Shown: piece after piece, positions 8,515-16,885 of the stretch | Layout: each line of letters starts with the position of its first letter | Numbering within the stretch: the stretch's first letter is position 1 | Source of the DNA: JANNBN01 sp963763885 | Lineage (GTDB): Bacteria; Actinomycetota; Acidimicrobiia; Acidimicrobiales; JANYDT01 | Assembly: GCA_963763885.1 (NCBI GenBank) | Contig: CAVXQD010000001.1 | Span: 930,001 to 994,000, forward strand | Direction: 5' to 3' | Length of the DNA: 64,000 bases | The notes under the pieces: generated by a model | Databases searched by the model: none | Seen by the model: the letters and a program-made list of their open reading frames with translations, nothing else | Told to the model about the DNA's origin: nothing | Program-made: the position numbers and the translations under genes

Positions 8515-9587
8515 GAATCGGCGAGCGACGTCACCGACACCCGCACACCGAAGTGTCGTGATTCACCAGCGGCGATCGTTGGCAACGTTCCCTCGGAGCG
8601 AAGTACCCCACGTCCGGCCAAGCCGGCATTGGCTGGCTCGATCCCCAGGGCGTAAATCCCGGCAGCGGGGTGGACCCACTGATGCGACGTTGGGAGCGAG
8701 TCGGCGGTCCAGTTCACCGTGGCACGAAGCCCGAGAGCAGGATTTGAAACCGTGACGCCGGCCGTTTCAGGCGTGGGGACAACTCGTTCGTACACATACT
8801 CTTGCGCGTCGTGCTGAGCCGCCGGGCCCTCGCATGAACGTTCAAGCATGGAGGCTGCATGGTCATTACGCGGCGTTGTGACGGTTCCCGACGGGAATTG
8901 GACCGTTGCATCAGGAGCCCACAGTGGCGCACCAAAATTGATGTGGTAGAGCATCGGAATGGGTTCTGTGTGAGAGCCAACGTTGGTGATGTCATCGTTG
9001 ATCTCGACACACGCCAGGCCAGTGCGAGTGACGATGGTTCGGTAGATTTCAAACAGCGGCACGCCAGCGAACCGAAAAGTCAGACGGCCTGAGATGCGCA
9101 GTTCGATCTCGTCGTTGACGAGCGCACGGTTGACCTCTACGTCGGTGGCCTGGAGATCAGACCAGCCACCGTGCAAGCCGTGCAGGGTTTGGCCGTCGGT
9201 GGACGGGAGCCCGATGTTGTCCGGCCCACACGTGGTGAGCAGTCCTCCCGTGAAACGTGAGAGCCAGCTCATTCCATCTGCGTCTGCGGCAAGTTCGGCC
9301 TGGGAGGCCGGCGCAGCATCACCGACACGGGACAACCACGCTAGGGGGACGCCGCCGACCGTAGCTGCGCTGATGTCGAGCCCCCGGTCCGGCAGTACCC
9401 GAAACGCCAGCCCGTCGGCCATCGACACGTCGATGAACCTGCATCCCTTTGCAATTCCGTCCGCAAACGTGGCAGCAGTTGCCGCAGCGAGCGTGTCCAT
9501 CCGGGCAACGTGCCCAGCGGAGAGCAGCCGACCCGGGGAGGCCGTCTGGACGCGACGGTCTGAGTCAGGAAAGGCCGGAAGTGGCAT
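8511..9587 (-). CDS. DUF4432 family protein (aldose 1-epimerase-like fold)
   Basis: The sequence has the DUF4432 pattern: a GLAFRVLPDRGLDISAA segment, LLTTCGPDNIG, HGLHGGWSD, MLYHINFGAPLW and IEPANAG near the C-terminus. These proteins share the galactose-mutarotase-like fold and usually act on sugars or sugar acids, but the reaction is not settled. The ATG at 9587 was chosen over longer options because the family similarity starts there and TACGGT ends 6 nt upstream, suggesting a leaderless mRNA. It is divergent from the dienelactone hydrolase gene and is first in an operon with a DMT transporter and an alkyl-sulfatase-like enzyme. Confidence 0.82.
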   Translation of the reverse strand: MPLPAFPDSDRRVQTASPGRLLSAGHVARMDTLAAATAATFADGIAKGCRFIDVSMADGLAFRVLPDRGLDISAATVGGVPLAWLSRVGDAAPASQAELAADADGMSWLSRFTGGLLTTCGPDNIGLPSTDGQTLHGLHGGWSDLQATDVEVNRALVNDEIELRISGRLTFRFAGVPLFEIYRTIVTRTGLACVEINDDITNVGSHTEPIPMLYHINFGAPLWAPDATVQFPSGTVTTPRNDHAASMLERSCEGPAAQHDAQEYVYERVVPTPETAGVTVSNPALGLRATVNWTADSLPTSHQWVHPAAGIYALGIEPANAGLAGRGVLRSEGTLPTIAAGESRHFGVRVSVTSLADS

Positions 9588-9674
9588 CCCTTTACCGTAT
9601 CGACCACAGCGAGCGCCGTGTGCCACCCAGGGCGCCGCTAGCGCTTGAGCGAACTGACGCGTACTGTCGCTGGC

Positions 9675-10355
9675 ATGACGACAACCATTTCTCTCACCGC
9701 AGACGACGGCCACATCCTCAACGCGTTCGTTGCCGAGCCACTGGGGAACCCGGCCGCCGGAATCGTGGTGATTCAGGAGATCTTCGGGGTGAACAGCCAC
9801 ATTCAGCAGGACACCACGCGATTCGCTGATGCCGGGTATCTGGCCATCGCCCCGCACATGTTCGACCGAGTGAAGGTAGGCGTGGACTTGGGCTACAACG
9901 CCGAAACCATCGCCGAAGGGCGTGACTACTCGATGGCCCTTACTCCTGCAGGCATCATGGCCGACGTGCGAGCAGCCGCTGCGGAACTACATCGCCGTGG
10001 CATCACCAAGATCGGCATCGTTGGGTATTGCTTCGGCGGCACAGTTGCGGCCAGTGCGGCCTGTCACCTCTCGGACCTGTTTACGGCCGCGGTTGCGTAC
10101 TACGGCGGCGGGGTGGGCGACCTGGTGAAGTCCGGTGCTATGCCCAGCATTCCGCTGATGCTTCACTTCGGTGACAAAGACGTGTGGATCACCGCAGAGA
10201 CGGTCGAGGCGGTCGCAGCCACGTGGCCCGGCCCGGTCCACCGCTACGACGCCAACCACGGGTTCCACTGCGATCACCGTGCCGACTACGACAAGGCTGC
10301 CTCGGACGTCGCCCAAGACCGCACCTTGGCCTGGTTCGCTGAACATCTCGTGTGA
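9675..10355 (+). CDS. Dienelactone hydrolase family protein
   Basis: An alpha/beta hydrolase of 226 residues of the carboxymethylenebutenolidase type, which opens dienelactone rings in aromatic breakdown. The nucleophile is the cysteine in GYCFGG (about residue 119), the conserved QEIFG carries the glutamate near residue 35, the acid is the aspartate in HFGDKD and the histidine lies in DANHGFHC. The ATG at 9675 follows TACTGT by 7 nt, consistent with a leaderless start. No other aromatic-degradation genes are adjacent, so it may act on another ester or lactone. Confidence 0.88.
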   Translation: MTTTISLTADDGHILNAFVAEPLGNPAAGIVVIQEIFGVNSHIQQDTTRFADAGYLAIAPHMFDRVKVGVDLGYNAETIAEGRDYSMALTPAGIMADVRAAAAELHRRGITKIGIVGYCFGGTVAASAACHLSDLFTAAVAYYGGGVGDLVKSGAMPSIPLMLHFGDKDVWITAETVEAVAATWPGPVHRYDANHGFHCDHRADYDKAASDVAQDRTLAWFAEHLV

Positions 10356-10458
10356 CCGGCTGACCGTCACACAGCCCGAACCAGCGCAAATGCGTCGGCT
10401 CACCCCAGGTGGGCCGATAGCGTCGTACCCCACAGGCACGACCCGGGGGAAAACCGCC

Positions 10459-11772
10459 ATGCGCACCAACTTGATAAAAGAAGGCGACGAACAACTTCGC
10501 TACGAGATTCGCGAGATCGTTGAGGTTGCCAACGAGATCGTTGCCATGTTGCCTGCGGGTACCTCCCGGCCGATGATCTGGGAGAACATCGGCGACCCGG
10601 TGGCCAAGGGTGAACACATCCCGGGCTGGATGAAGAAGGTCGTACAAGACGCTTCGGGCGAGGACCGCGCCTACGCCTACTCCCCCACCCGTGGCGATAA
10701 CGACGCCCGGAAGTTTGTGCTGGAGCACTACTCCGACGCCCGAATCTGCTCGGTTGACGACATCATCTTCTTCAACGGCCTCGGCGACGCCATCAACAAG
10801 CTGTTCTCCACGTTGCATACGGCTGCCCGTGTCATCGGCCCTAACCCCACGTATCCGTCCCACGCAACGGCCGAGGCAATCCACCACGGCGGCGACCCCA
10901 TCACCTACCCGTTGCAGCTCGACAACGGCGGCCGCATCGACATTGCAGCGCTCGAAGCGACCGTGCTGGCCAACCCAGCCATCGTTGGCATCTTGGTGAT
11001 CTCGCCCAATAACCCCTTGGGTGTTGCCCACCCAGAAGCAGATCTGCGCGAGGTCGTGCGCATTGCTCGCGAGAACGAATGCTTCCTGCTGTTCGACGAG
11101 ATTTACCAGAACCTGTTGTTCGACATCTCGAAGCGCGTCCGCCTTGCTGACATCGTTGGCGACGTTCCGGCCATCTCCATGAAGGGTGTCTCTAAGGAGA
11201 TCCCGTGGCCAGGAGGGCGCTGTGGCTGGATTGAGGTGTACAACGCAGACAAGGACGAGAACTTCCGCGGCTGGATTCACACCATTCTGGTTTCCAAGAT
11301 GCTGGAGGTGTGCTCCACCACGTTGCCCCAGATTGTGTTCCCGCGCATTGTCACTCACCCAGAGTTCATTGCGTTCCGTGATTCTCGGATGGCCAAGTAC
11401 AAGGCTCGCCTCGACACCGCCATGGAAATCTTTGGCCCGTGCGAAGTGATTCAGCCTGTCGTGCCTGACGGTGTCTTTTATCTCACGTGCACCATCGACA
11501 CCAAGAAGTTCCACAACACACGCAAACTCGTTGCCCGCAACGACGACATACGTGTCTACATCGACATGCTGGGCAACAAAAGCGTGTTGCGTTCAGACAA
11601 GCAGTTCGCTTACGAGTTGCTTGGCGCAGAGGGCGTTTGTGTTGTCCCGCTCAGCGGTTTCGCCTCACCTGTCGACGGTTTCCGCATGACGCTGCTTGAA
11701 GAGGACGCCGAGTTGTTCCGGGAAACCTGCATCCGCATCCGCCGCGGCGCAGAAGCCTTCTTCACCCGGTAA
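10459..11772 (+). CDS. PLP-dependent aminotransferase, class I/II
   Basis: A fold-type I aminotransferase of 437 residues. The substrate and cofactor regions are visible as ISPNNPLGVAHPEADL, LLFDEIYQNLLF and the lysine-bearing SMKGVSKEIPWPGGRCGW, in which the Lys of VSKE should form the internal aldimine and the Arg of GRCGW is conserved. The ATG at 10459 is preceded by the purine-rich GGGGGAAAA as a ribosome-binding site. It lies in the same direction as the hydrolase upstream and the acyl-CoA synthetase downstream, but gaps of 103 and 62 bp do not prove an operon. The amino acid used is not determinable. Confidence 0.87.
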   Translation: MRTNLIKEGDEQLRYEIREIVEVANEIVAMLPAGTSRPMIWENIGDPVAKGEHIPGWMKKVVQDASGEDRAYAYSPTRGDNDARKFVLEHYSDARICSVDDIIFFNGLGDAINKLFSTLHTAARVIGPNPTYPSHATAEAIHHGGDPITYPLQLDNGGRIDIAALEATVLANPAIVGILVISPNNPLGVAHPEADLREVVRIARENECFLLFDEIYQNLLFDISKRVRLADIVGDVPAISMKGVSKEIPWPGGRCGWIEVYNADKDENFRGWIHTILVSKMLEVCSTTLPQIVFPRIVTHPEFIAFRDSRMAKYKARLDTAMEIFGPCEVIQPVVPDGVFYLTCTIDTKKFHNTRKLVARNDDIRVYIDMLGNKSVLRSDKQFAYELLGAEGVCVVPLSGFASPVDGFRMTLLEEDAELFRETCIRIRRGAEAFFTR

Positions 11773-11776
11773 CCAC

Positions 11777-11811
11777 CTCGCTGGCCCACCCCTGCATTGG
11801 GACCCAGCGAG
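11777..11811 (+). terminator. Hairpin between aminotransferase and acyl-CoA synthetase genes
   Basis: CTCGCTGG and CCAGCGAG form a perfect 8-bp stem, and the inner CCCA/TGGG can extend it. It begins 4 bp after the aminotransferase stop. No T-run follows, so it is either a U-less actinobacterial-type terminator or a 3'-end stabiliser. Confidence 0.5.
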
Positions 11812-11834
11812 ACCAGGCCCTACGATTGCTGGCC

Positions 11835-13454
11835 ATGCTCAGCACCACTGGTTGGACCTTTGCCGATATCTGGGAGCGCTACGCCGCTGCCCTCCCGGAT
11901 CAACCGGCCCAGTGGCACGGGGGTGCCAGCACCACCTGGGCTCAGTTCAATGACAGGGCCAACGGTTTGGGCGCCGCTCTGCTTGAAGCTGGTGTCTCCC
12001 AGGGCGACCGGGTGGTGCAATACCTGTACAACGGCCCCGAGTACCTGGAGACGCTGTTTGCCTGCTTCAAACTCGGCCTCGTCCCGGTCAACACCAACTA
12101 CCGGTACGGCGACGACGAAGTTGGATACATCTGGCACAACGCCGACGCTGTAGCCGTCGTGTTCCACGGCACCTTCGCGGATCGATGCGCGCGCATACGG
12201 TCTCGAGTGCCAAGCGTGAAGCATTGGATCTGGGTCGACGACGGAACCGGCCCATGCCCGGAATGGGCCACTGCATTTGAAGCAGCTGCTGCCGGCAACA
12301 CTCCCGGAAACGTCGCAGCCCCATGGGGTCGTAGCGGCAACGACATGCTGTTTCTGTACACCGGCGGTACTACCGGCATGCCAAAGGGCACCATGTGGCG
12401 CCAGGAAGACCTCATCGGGTCCTTTGAGTCCTCTAACCGCGTCAAGCTGGACACGTACCCCTCGACCACGGTGCTCGATGCCAGGGCGAGCAAGCCCGGT
12501 CCTCGAAATCTCCCTGCGGCACCGCTGATGCACGGAACCGGCTTGTTCGGCGCCTTCAGCAACCTCAACATGGCCGGGTCCATCGTTACCACCACGTCTC
12601 GTAGTTTCGACGTCGTCGAATTCCTCGACACCGTGCAGACGCTCGGCGTCAACGGAACATCCATCGTCGGCGACGCATTCGCGAAACCCATCCTGCGTGC
12701 CCTCGACGCCGAGCCGGACCGATGGGACATCTCCTCGCTGCGTGTCATCGTGTCCAGCGGTGTGATGTGGAGCGCAGACACCAAAGCCGGCCTCCTCCGC
12801 CACAACAATCGGCTCATCATGGTTGACACACTTGGATCCTCCGAAGCAATCGGCATGGCGTCCAACACCACCACCGCTGGCGCGGAGATGAAGACCGCCA
12901 CGTTCACCCTTGGACCAAACACCAAAGTCCTCACGGAGGACGGGCGGGAAGTGGCGTGGGGCAGCGACGAACGCGGCCGTGTGGCATTGCGCGGCTACAC
13001 ACCGATTGGCTATTGGAAAGACGAAGCCAAGAGCGCTGCAACGTTTCCTGTGTACAACGGGGTTCGGTACAGCGTCCCAGGAGACTGGGCAACGGTCGAT
13101 GCCAACGGTGTTGTGAACCTGCTGGGACGCGGCAGCCAATGCATCAACACCGGCGGAGAAAAGGTTTACCCCGAGGAGGTTGAAGAGGCGCTCAAACTGC
13201 ACGCAAGCGTGGCGGATGCTGCGGTAGTAGGGCTACCAGACGAACGGTTCGGTCAGGCCATCAATGCACTGGTTGAGCTACATCCCAATTGCACGTTCGA
13301 CGCCGATTCGCTGATTGCGCATGTGAAGGAACGCCTCGCTTCGTACAAGGCACCAAAGCGTGTCTTTCTCATCGACACAATCGGCAGGGCACCAAACGGC
13401 AAACTGGACTACAAACAACTCACCGCCAAAGCGGTGGAACTCGCAGAATCGTAA
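11835..13454 (+). CDS. AMP-binding acyl-CoA synthetase (FadD type)
   Basis: Activates a fatty or other carboxylic acid to its CoA ester through an acyl-AMP. The adenylate-forming motif LYTGGTTGMPKG is at about residues 175-186, the GRGSQCINTGGEKVYPEEVE region marks the hinge and C-terminal domain, and the catalytic lysine lies in GRAPNGKLDYK at the end. The 539-residue length is typical of mycobacterial-style FadD proteins. The ATG at 11835 has TACGAT 8 nt upstream, so a leaderless start is likely. A DUF1905 gene follows in the same direction. Chain length preference cannot be read from sequence. Confidence 0.9.
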   Translation: MLSTTGWTFADIWERYAAALPDQPAQWHGGASTTWAQFNDRANGLGAALLEAGVSQGDRVVQYLYNGPEYLETLFACFKLGLVPVNTNYRYGDDEVGYIWHNADAVAVVFHGTFADRCARIRSRVPSVKHWIWVDDGTGPCPEWATAFEAAAAGNTPGNVAAPWGRSGNDMLFLYTGGTTGMPKGTMWRQEDLIGSFESSNRVKLDTYPSTTVLDARASKPGPRNLPAAPLMHGTGLFGAFSNLNMAGSIVTTTSRSFDVVEFLDTVQTLGVNGTSIVGDAFAKPILRALDAEPDRWDISSLRVIVSSGVMWSADTKAGLLRHNNRLIMVDTLGSSEAIGMASNTTTAGAEMKTATFTLGPNTKVLTEDGREVAWGSDERGRVALRGYTPIGYWKDEAKSAATFPVYNGVRYSVPGDWATVDANGVVNLLGRGSQCINTGGEKVYPEEVEEALKLHASVADAAVVGLPDERFGQAINALVELHPNCTFDADSLIAHVKERLASYKAPKRVFLIDTIGRAPNGKLDYKQLTAKAVELAES

Positions 13455-13465
13455 GAACAAACACT

Positions 13466-13834
13466 GTGGCGATAAAGAAACCTGCCCCCAAGCACACGCA
13501 GCAACACGCCGAACCGCTCACGTTTCGGTTCTCCAGCGAGTTGTTCGTGTGGACCGGAGGCCAGGCCAGTTGGTACTTCATTCGGATGCCAGTAGCTCAG
13601 TCCAAAGAACTACGCGAACAGATGGACGGCCTCACCAACGGATTCGGGTCCATTCGTGTTGAGGCCACAATCGAAGAGTCGGAGTGGAAGACGTCGGTGT
13701 TCCCCGAGACGGCCACAGGCAGCTACCTGCTCCCCGTCAAGAAGGCAGTTCGCAAGGCAGCCGAGATCGAAGACGGCGATGTGGTTGACGTGTCGTTGAC
13801 GGTGCTCCTGACCGATTCGCCACCACCTCACTGA
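13466..13834 (+). CDS. DUF1905 domain protein
   Basis: A small protein of 122 residues with the DUF1905 pattern: TFRFSSELFVWTGGQASWYFIRMP, GFGSIRVEATI, WKTSVFPETATGSYLLPVKKAVRKA and EDGDVVDVSL. The domain is a small beta barrel of unknown function. The GTG at 13466 is the first start after the acyl-CoA synthetase stop 11 bp upstream and sits just before the conserved domain. The 3' end overlaps the convergent SoxR gene by 7 bp. Confidence 0.78.
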   Translation: MAIKKPAPKHTQQHAEPLTFRFSSELFVWTGGQASWYFIRMPVAQSKELREQMDGLTNGFGSIRVEATIEESEWKTSVFPETATGSYLLPVKKAVRKAAEIEDGDVVDVSLTVLLTDSPPPH

Positions 13835-14304
13835 CCCGCACCAAACACGGGGCGATCATCGCTGAGTAGAAACCGTGGTCCGTCACCCAACTGTGCAGCT
13901 ACGTCGTCTGGGTTCCACAGCCGACACGACGTGAGCGACAGGCATCCACAGCCAATGCACTCGCTGAGCTGATCGCGCATTCGGACCAGCACCGCTATGC
14001 GCTCGTCCAAACGAGGCTCCCATGCTTTAGCCAACCGCGCCCAGTCTCGTGCCGTTGGCGTACGAGCCTCCGGGAGCGACGCAAGCGCGTCGCGAATTTC
14101 AGTGAGGTTCAACCCGACCAACTGCGCCGTGCGGATGAAACTCACACGCCGCAGCACATCAGGATGAAACCGACGATGACCAGACTCGGTCCGTTCGGAT
14201 CTCACAAGACCCTGGTCCTCGTAGAACCGCAACGCAGACGTCGCCACCCCGGCTCTGGCGGCAACGTCGCCAACGCTCATCAACCTGGTTTTCGCAACAG
14301 TCAC
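13828..14304 (-). CDS. soxR: SoxR-type MerR-family redox regulator
   Basis: An N-terminal MerR winged helix (SVGDVAARAGVATSALRFYEDQGLV) is followed by a dimerisation helix and the [2Fe-2S] cluster motif of SoxR, four cysteines spaced CxxCxCx5C at about residues 116-127 (CIGCGCLSLTSC). In actinomycetes SoxR senses redox-cycling compounds and activates a few target genes. A textbook SoxR-like operator lies 25 bp upstream, in the promoter of the divergent Rieske gene, which is therefore the likely target. The C-terminal tail is about the usual length. The start is GTG; an internal ATG at 14280 is less likely. Confidence 0.92.
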   Translation of the reverse strand: MTVAKTRLMSVGDVAARAGVATSALRFYEDQGLVRSERTESGHRRFHPDVLRRVSFIRTAQLVGLNLTEIRDALASLPEARTPTARDWARLAKAWEPRLDERIAVLVRMRDQLSECIGCGCLSLTSCRLWNPDDVAAQLGDGPRFLLSDDRPVFGAGQ

Positions 14305-14323
14305 TATTCAGCCGATCTTTCGC

Positions 14324-14354
14324 TTGACTTCAAGTTCACTTGAACTTGTATCTT
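14324..14354 (+). promoter_or_regulatory. SoxR-controlled promoter with operator in a 19-bp spacer
   Basis: A -35 box TTGACT (14324-14329) and a -10 box TATCTT (14349-14354) are separated by 19 bp, the long spacer typical of MerR-family promoters. Between them sits the perfect inverted repeat TTCAAGT-TC-ACTTGAA (14329-14344), closely resembling known SoxR boxes. The next start codon, GTG at 14362, is 7 nt after the -10, so the message is probably leaderless. Confidence 0.85.
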
Positions 14355-14361
14355 GCCTCAC

Positions 14362-15987
14362 GTGAAGCTCGACCTCAACCTCAGCGATATTCCTCTTGGT
14401 TCCATGCGGCTGGCCAAAGTTGACGGCAGACGGGTCTGCATTGTGCGGACCGCGGATGGCATCCACGCGCTCGATAACTCCTGCCCACACCAGGGCTACG
14501 GGCTCACCACCGGCACATTTGATGGCAACTTGGTTACCTGCGCGTGGCACAACTGGAAGTTCCGGGTCACAGACGGACGTTGCGTTCTCGGCGAGGAGGA
14601 CGTAACAACGCACGCCGTGCGGGTGCTGGAGGACGGAAGCCTCGACGTCACGTTGAGTACGCCCGATCCGGTCACTGCCCGGCCGAAACTGCTTGCGAGT
14701 CTCCGCTCCGGCGTGGAGCGCGACTACATCGGTCAGGTCTCACGCGATGTGATCCGCCTCTTGCGCGCCGACACCAACCCTGGCGAATTGATCTGGGAAG
14801 CCGTTGCCTATGGTGCACCGCGTGCGGAGTTTGGCTGGGGTCACAGCATCGCCTCGCTAACGGATTGTCTGGGTATCGCCAACGGGTTGAACGGTGACGC
14901 ACGTGCGCTCCCGATCGTCCAAGCTCTCGCTGGAGTAGCCGAAAGCGAACGAGGTCGGCCAGTAAATCCACTTCCTGAACCCATCGCTTCTTTGCCGGCC
15001 AACCCTCGCGGCCATTTCAGATCACTCGTCGAAGCGGAGCGGCTCGCCGAGGCCCAGGCCCTGCTACGAGCAGCGATCCACCAAGGAACCCCACCCGACA
15101 GCATTCGTGAATGGTTCGCCGATGTTGCCTCGGATCATCTGCTCTCCTACGGTCACGGCGCCATCTATGCACAGAAAGCTTTTCAATTGCTCGACCACCT
15201 CTCGTGGGATCGAGCAGACACCGTGCTTCCCTATCTTGTTCCAACCATCGTTTACGGCACACGTGAAGACACGCTTCCGTATGCGCGCACATTTCTTCGA
15301 GCGATGTCCGGTTTTGACCTTGGGGCGCTCGCTCAGCGAACAGCTTCCGGCGACCCACTGTGGTCAGACGACGGACGTCTCCTGGCTGCGCTGCTTGGCC
15401 CAGACCGAGCCGCTGCAGCAACAGCAGCCGCGCAGTCGATACTCGAAGGAGCAAGCCTGCAGGCCGTACTGAACACTGTTTCTTTAGCCGTCAGCGAGCG
15501 AATGCTGCGTTACGACGTTTCAGGGGAACGAGAGTTCCACGACGATTTCGGCTGGTTGGATATCACCCACGGACTGACTTACGCCAACGCCGCCCGATGG
15601 CTGATCGGCTACCAGCCCAACGCAACGGCAGACTCTGTGAGGTTGGTGATGTGGACGGTGTTCTTGGCCAACTGGACCGGCCGCCACGAATGGCACACCA
15701 CCGTCGGTCCCCGTGCAGAGGTAACGCCTCTAGCCAGCGAGGTAGCCGAGTACGGCCGCCAGCTGCAACACGAAGCGCTGCAAGACGGAACCTCGGCCTT
15801 CATCGTTCATGCCCACGCCGTGAAGATGAGCGTTGCCGCAACCCAAGAATCTGCGTTGATCGGTTCCACGGCTCCATTGGACGCCACTGCCCGATTCATG
15901 ACCTCACCGAGACTGGAACGGTTCGTCGCAGCGACGGTGACTAGGTCCTTGGACCATCTGTCCGGAAAAACACCCGAACGTGAGTAG
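14362..15987 (+). CDS. Rieske [2Fe-2S] protein fused to a large helical domain
   Basis: The first 100 residues are a Rieske domain with cluster ligands C41 and H43 (CPHQGYG) and C60 and H63 (CAWHNW). The remaining about 440 residues are a mostly helical domain that I cannot name with confidence; HGAIYAQKAFQLLDHL, YGTREDTLPYARTFL and FGWLDITHGLTYANAARWL are the most striking stretches. No signal peptide or membrane segment is evident, so it is probably cytoplasmic. The promoter carries a SoxR operator next to a divergent soxR gene, suggesting induction by redox-active compounds and a role in their modification or detoxification. The start GTG fits a leaderless transcript. Confidence 0.8.
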   Translation: MKLDLNLSDIPLGSMRLAKVDGRRVCIVRTADGIHALDNSCPHQGYGLTTGTFDGNLVTCAWHNWKFRVTDGRCVLGEEDVTTHAVRVLEDGSLDVTLSTPDPVTARPKLLASLRSGVERDYIGQVSRDVIRLLRADTNPGELIWEAVAYGAPRAEFGWGHSIASLTDCLGIANGLNGDARALPIVQALAGVAESERGRPVNPLPEPIASLPANPRGHFRSLVEAERLAEAQALLRAAIHQGTPPDSIREWFADVASDHLLSYGHGAIYAQKAFQLLDHLSWDRADTVLPYLVPTIVYGTREDTLPYARTFLRAMSGFDLGALAQRTASGDPLWSDDGRLLAALLGPDRAAAATAAAQSILEGASLQAVLNTVSLAVSERMLRYDVSGEREFHDDFGWLDITHGLTYANAARWLIGYQPNATADSVRLVMWTVFLANWTGRHEWHTTVGPRAEVTPLASEVAEYGRQLQHEALQDGTSAFIVHAHAVKMSVAATQESALIGSTAPLDATARFMTSPRLERFVAATVTRSLDHLSGKTPERE

Positions 15988-16114
15988 ACGAACGGATTGC
16001 GGTCCCGGCGGATGCGACGGATTCACCCGCCAGGACCGAATCCCAGTTAAACAAACCTGGGCAAATAATGAGCACATCCGATTCGGATGCTGGTCAGGGT
16101 CATGCAAGGGTCGG

Positions 16115-16833
16115 TCAGGGTCGGCTGTTCACCGCAGTCTCGATCCACCGATGAAAACGGTCTTCCAATACCTCTTCTACTGAACGTGGCAGAAACCACC
16201 ACACGCCGTTGGCGTTGACTTCGAGCACATGTAGTTCTCCGTCAGCAGGAATTGCGTCGATCACCGCGTAATCAAGGCCAAGACACCGTGCCATCGCCAC
16301 TGGGTGCTGATGATTGGCCGTTGCCAAATGATGGGCCACGATTCCCCCGGGTCTTGTCTGCCGACGACGTGCGCAGGGCTGAACTCCGTCGGGGAACGCC
16401 AGCCGCCCTCGGAGACGTTCTTGGACACGAGTCGCGCCTCGTCCGCAAGGGGACCTGAAACCGGAAACCCTGCGCACACCCTGGTTTCGGGCAACGTAAA
16501 ACCTGCGGCCGACAGTTTTTCGAATTGCACCAGCTTGTTGTTGGTCGCACGGACGCTGCTCGGCCGATTCAGGCACCAGCCGACCGGAAGGGCATCAAGG
16601 CACGATTCGAAGAGTGCGCTGCTGCGCCCATCACCATGCCAGTCGATTTCGGTCCCCGGGCTGTTCAGCTCCAACACACACGCATCCCACGACGGGTTCC
16701 GCTCGATCAGGCGCTGGAAGCCGTAGTAGTCGCCAACCGGCCCGTTGCCGCTGGGGAAATCGGGACGTGACACAACCGCAAGAAAGTCCACGTCTCCGAA
16801 CCTACCGACCACAGACTGGTCCGCGTGGATCAT
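16115..16833 (-). pseudogene. ATP-grasp family protein, disrupted
   Basis: The first part reads as an ATP-grasp N-terminus and lid region (VLELNSPGTEIDW, NKLVQFEKLSAAGFTLPET, LVSKNVSEGG) in one frame and runs to a stop at 16261. The expected C-terminal end, RCLGLDYAVIDAIPADGE followed by LHVLEVNANGVWWF, is in a different frame that ends at 16115. The two frames meet near 16290-16330, and the 60 or so residues normally found between these parts are absent. This implies an internal deletion with frameshift, so the product is probably inactive. Intact relatives ligate an amino or carboxyl group using ATP. The likely original start is ATG at 16833. Confidence 0.75.
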
Positions 16834-16885
16834 CGGATGGCCACCAGTTGGGAGAACGGCCCTCCCAACGGCCAGAATTGGCACC

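Noticed and set aside
10189..11514. 441-residue minus-strand frame
   Set aside because: It is exactly antisense to the aminotransferase, which shows clear family motifs. High GC opens the opposite strand.
11820..13202. 460-residue minus-strand frame
   Set aside because: Antisense to the acyl-CoA synthetase with its full motif set.
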